Part shown: positions 5,665-6,904 of the stretch, in pieces | Position numbering within the stretch: position 1 is the stretch's first letter | How the letters are laid out: every line of letters starts with the position of its first letter | Origin: Gemmatimonadota bacterium | GTDB taxonomy: Bacteria; ARS69 | Assembly (NCBI GenBank): GCA_020431545.1 | Contig: JAGQIB010000419.1 | Location: 1 to 6,904 of the forward strand | Direction: 5' to 3' | Length of the DNA stretch: 6,904 nt | The notes under the pieces: generated by a model | Seen by the model: the letters and a program-made list of their open reading frames with translations, nothing else | Told to the model about the DNA's origin: nothing | Database searches by the model: none | Position numbers and translations under genes: made by a program

Positions 5665-6904
5665 CGACGACCCGCACCGAGACCGCTCCCGTCGCGCCCA
5701 AGACGGGGACGCGACCAACCACGACGGGTGACGTCGCCGCGCGACGCCGCGTGCCGTCCACTCCGCCGACCACGCCGACCCCGGCTCCGGGGCTCGGCCG
5801 GGGGCTGTATCCCGCGGTGCTGGTCGCGGCCGACGTTCTCTCTCTCGCGGGCGCCGTCGCGCTCACGTGGTGGATCCGATTCGCGAGCGGCCTCCTGCCG
5901 ACCCCGTTCGGCGTGCCCTCGCTCGGACCCTACGTCGCGACCCTGCCCGTGCTCGTGCCGCTCGGGCTCGCGGTGTACCACGAAGCGGGGCTCTACCGCC
6001 GCCACCGGCCCTCGGGCCTCGCGCGCGACTTCTTCGCCGCGGGTCGCGCCGCCCTCACGCTCGGGCTCGTGCTCGCGGCGGTCGCGTTCTTCTACCGGGA
6101 TTTCTCGTTCTCGCGGACGTTCCTCGTGATGTACGTCGTGGCGCTCGGTCCGGTGACGGCGGTCACGCGCCGCGTGGCCGCCCGCATCCAGCGGTCCCTG
6201 CGCGATCACGCGGTCGCGGTCGAGCGTCTCGCGATCGCCGGGGACTCCTCGATCGGGGATCGGCTCGCCGAGAACATCGCGGCCCGCCCGGCCAGCGGCC
6301 TCGCGCTCGTCGGCAGGCTCCGCGGCGAGGAATGGGCGCCGCGGGACCAGGATTCCGCCGGCGCCCTGCGTCCGCTTCGTCTCCGCTCGTTCCTGCGGGG
6401 ACACCGGGTGGATCGACTGCTCGTGGCCGATCCCGATCTCACGCACGAAGAGCGACTCGATCTCGTGGAGGTCTGCCACGAGCTCGGCGCGCGATGCGAG
6501 TTCGTTCCCGACCTGTTCGAGGTGATGACGGGTCGGGTCCGGGTGGACGAGATCGACGGCATCCCGCTCGTCGGCTCGCGGCTGCACCCGCTCGACCGGG
6601 TGGATCGCGTGAAGAAGCGCACGCTCGACCTGCTCGGCTCGGCCACCGGGTTGCTCGCGCTTTCTCCGCTGTTCGCGCTGCTGGCGTTGCTCGTGCGAGT
6701 CGACTCGCGCGGCCCGATCCTCTTCCGGCAGCGGCGGCTCGGTCGCGACGGCACGGAGTTCGACATTCTCAAGTTCCGGACGATGCCGGTGGACGCGGAG
6801 CAGGTCTCGGGGCCGGTGCGCGCGACGAAGGGCGATCTTCGCCCCACGCGGATCGGTCGCGTGCTGCGTCGGACGAGTCTGGACGAGCTGCCGCAGCTCT
6901 GGAA
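5661..6904 (+). CDS. Polyprenyl glycosylphosphotransferase (WbaP-like initiating transferase), C-terminus cut off by the window edge
   Basis: Inner-membrane enzyme expected to transfer a sugar 1-phosphate from a nucleotide sugar to undecaprenyl phosphate, starting repeat-unit assembly. The ATG at 5661 has GGGAGG at 5648-5653 (7-base spacing) and overlaps the gmhA stop; 414 codons are visible. In order: a Thr/Pro-rich, probably disordered N-terminus (1-45), four predicted membrane segments (about 49-75, 87-105, 126-145, 152-170), and a Rossmann-like cytoplasmic domain (about 187-305). Its glycine motif is eroded (AGDSSIG, 193-199). The bacterial sugar transferase domain starts near 317: KKRTLDLLG, a hydrophobic helix with S335-P336 (the re-entrant kink of the family), GPILFRQRRLGRDG (351-364), KFRTM (371-375), and SLDELPQLW (406-414) with the catalytic Asp-Glu pair D408-E409. 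The remaining 50 or so residues, including the usual GDMS and GPRP motifs, should lie outside. Which sugar is loaded (Glc, Gal, GlcNAc or other) is not predictable. Confidence 0.93.
   Translation, partial: MTTTRTETAPVAPKTGTRPTTTGDVAARRRVPSTPPTTPTPAPGLGRGLYPAVLVAADVLSLAGAVALTWWIRFASGLLPTPFGVPSLGPYVATLPVLVPLGLAVYHEAGLYRRHRPSGLARDFFAAGRAALTLGLVLAAVAFFYRDFSFSRTFLVMYVVALGPVTAVTRRVAARIQRSLRDHAVAVERLAIAGDSSIGDRLAENIAARPASGLALVGRLRGEEWAPRDQDSAGALRPLRLRSFLRGHRVDRLLVADPDLTHEERLDLVEVCHELGARCEFVPDLFEVMTGRVRVDEIDGIPLVGSRLHPLDRVDRVKKRTLDLLGSATGLLALSPLFALLALLVRVDSRGPILFRQRRLGRDGTEFDILKFRTMPVDAEQVSGPVRATKGDLRPTRIGRVLRRTSLDELPQLW

Noticed and set aside
3715..5718. Leftward open frame continuous with the GT2 gene, running antisense through the WbaZ-like gene and gmhA and past 5664
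   Set aside because: The translation is Arg/Gly/Pro/Ala-rich with no recognisable motif, lies opposite two well-supported genes, and is expected from strong G/C bias in third codon positions.
5574..6847. Leftward open frames opposite the priming transferase
   Set aside because: Charged low-complexity translations, antisense to a gene with clear membrane segments and catalytic motifs.
1..6904. Mobile elements, CRISPR repeats, tRNA or rRNA genes, defence systems
   Set aside because: No transposase or integrase motifs, no spaced direct repeats and no tRNA-like cloverleaf were seen; almost all sequence is accounted for by six polysaccharide-related genes.

Overview
This window is a piece of a surface-polysaccharide (O-antigen, capsule or exopolysaccharide type) biosynthesis locus from a very GC-rich bacterium. 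Codon third positions are overwhelmingly G or C, and most starts carry a GGAGG-type Shine-Dalgarno. A phosphoheptose isomerase beside a polyprenyl-phosphate sugar-1-phosphate transferase fits an organism that builds lipid-linked glycans, probably with heptose. That suggests a diderm lineage, but nothing here fixes the phylum; Gemmatimonadota, Myxococcota, Acidobacteriota or an Eisenbacteria-like lineage are guesses from composition only.

The layout is two divergent transcription units around a 96-base spacer at 3715-3810. The leftward unit holds three glycosyltransferases: a GT2-fold enzyme (3714 to 2077), a GT4/GT-B enzyme (2080 to 944) and a second GT4/GT-B enzyme (947 running off the left edge). 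They are joined by two 4-base start/stop overlaps (GTGA and ATGA), so they are almost certainly co-transcribed and probably translationally coupled. The rightward unit holds a WbaZ-like GT4 glycosyltransferase (3811-4977), then after a 108-base gap gmhA (5086-5664, TTG start). A polyprenyl glycosylphosphotransferase follows (5661 running off the right edge), joined to gmhA by an ATGA overlap.

As a working model (inference), the phosphotransferase loads the first sugar phosphate onto undecaprenyl phosphate at the inner membrane. The four glycosyltransferases then extend the lipid-linked repeat unit on the cytoplasmic face. GmhA makes D-glycero-D-manno-heptose 7-phosphate, the entry compound for an activated heptose donor. 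No flippase, polymerase, ligase or remaining heptose-activation gene (HldE/HddA, GmhB, HddC) lies in the window.

I found no RNA genes, mobile elements, CRISPR arrays or convincing terminators, and no clearly novel system. The points most worth a second look are the degenerate N-terminal half of the GT2 enzyme, the tight coupling of gmhA to the priming transferase, the start correction for gmhA, and the unusual leader of the GT2 gene.
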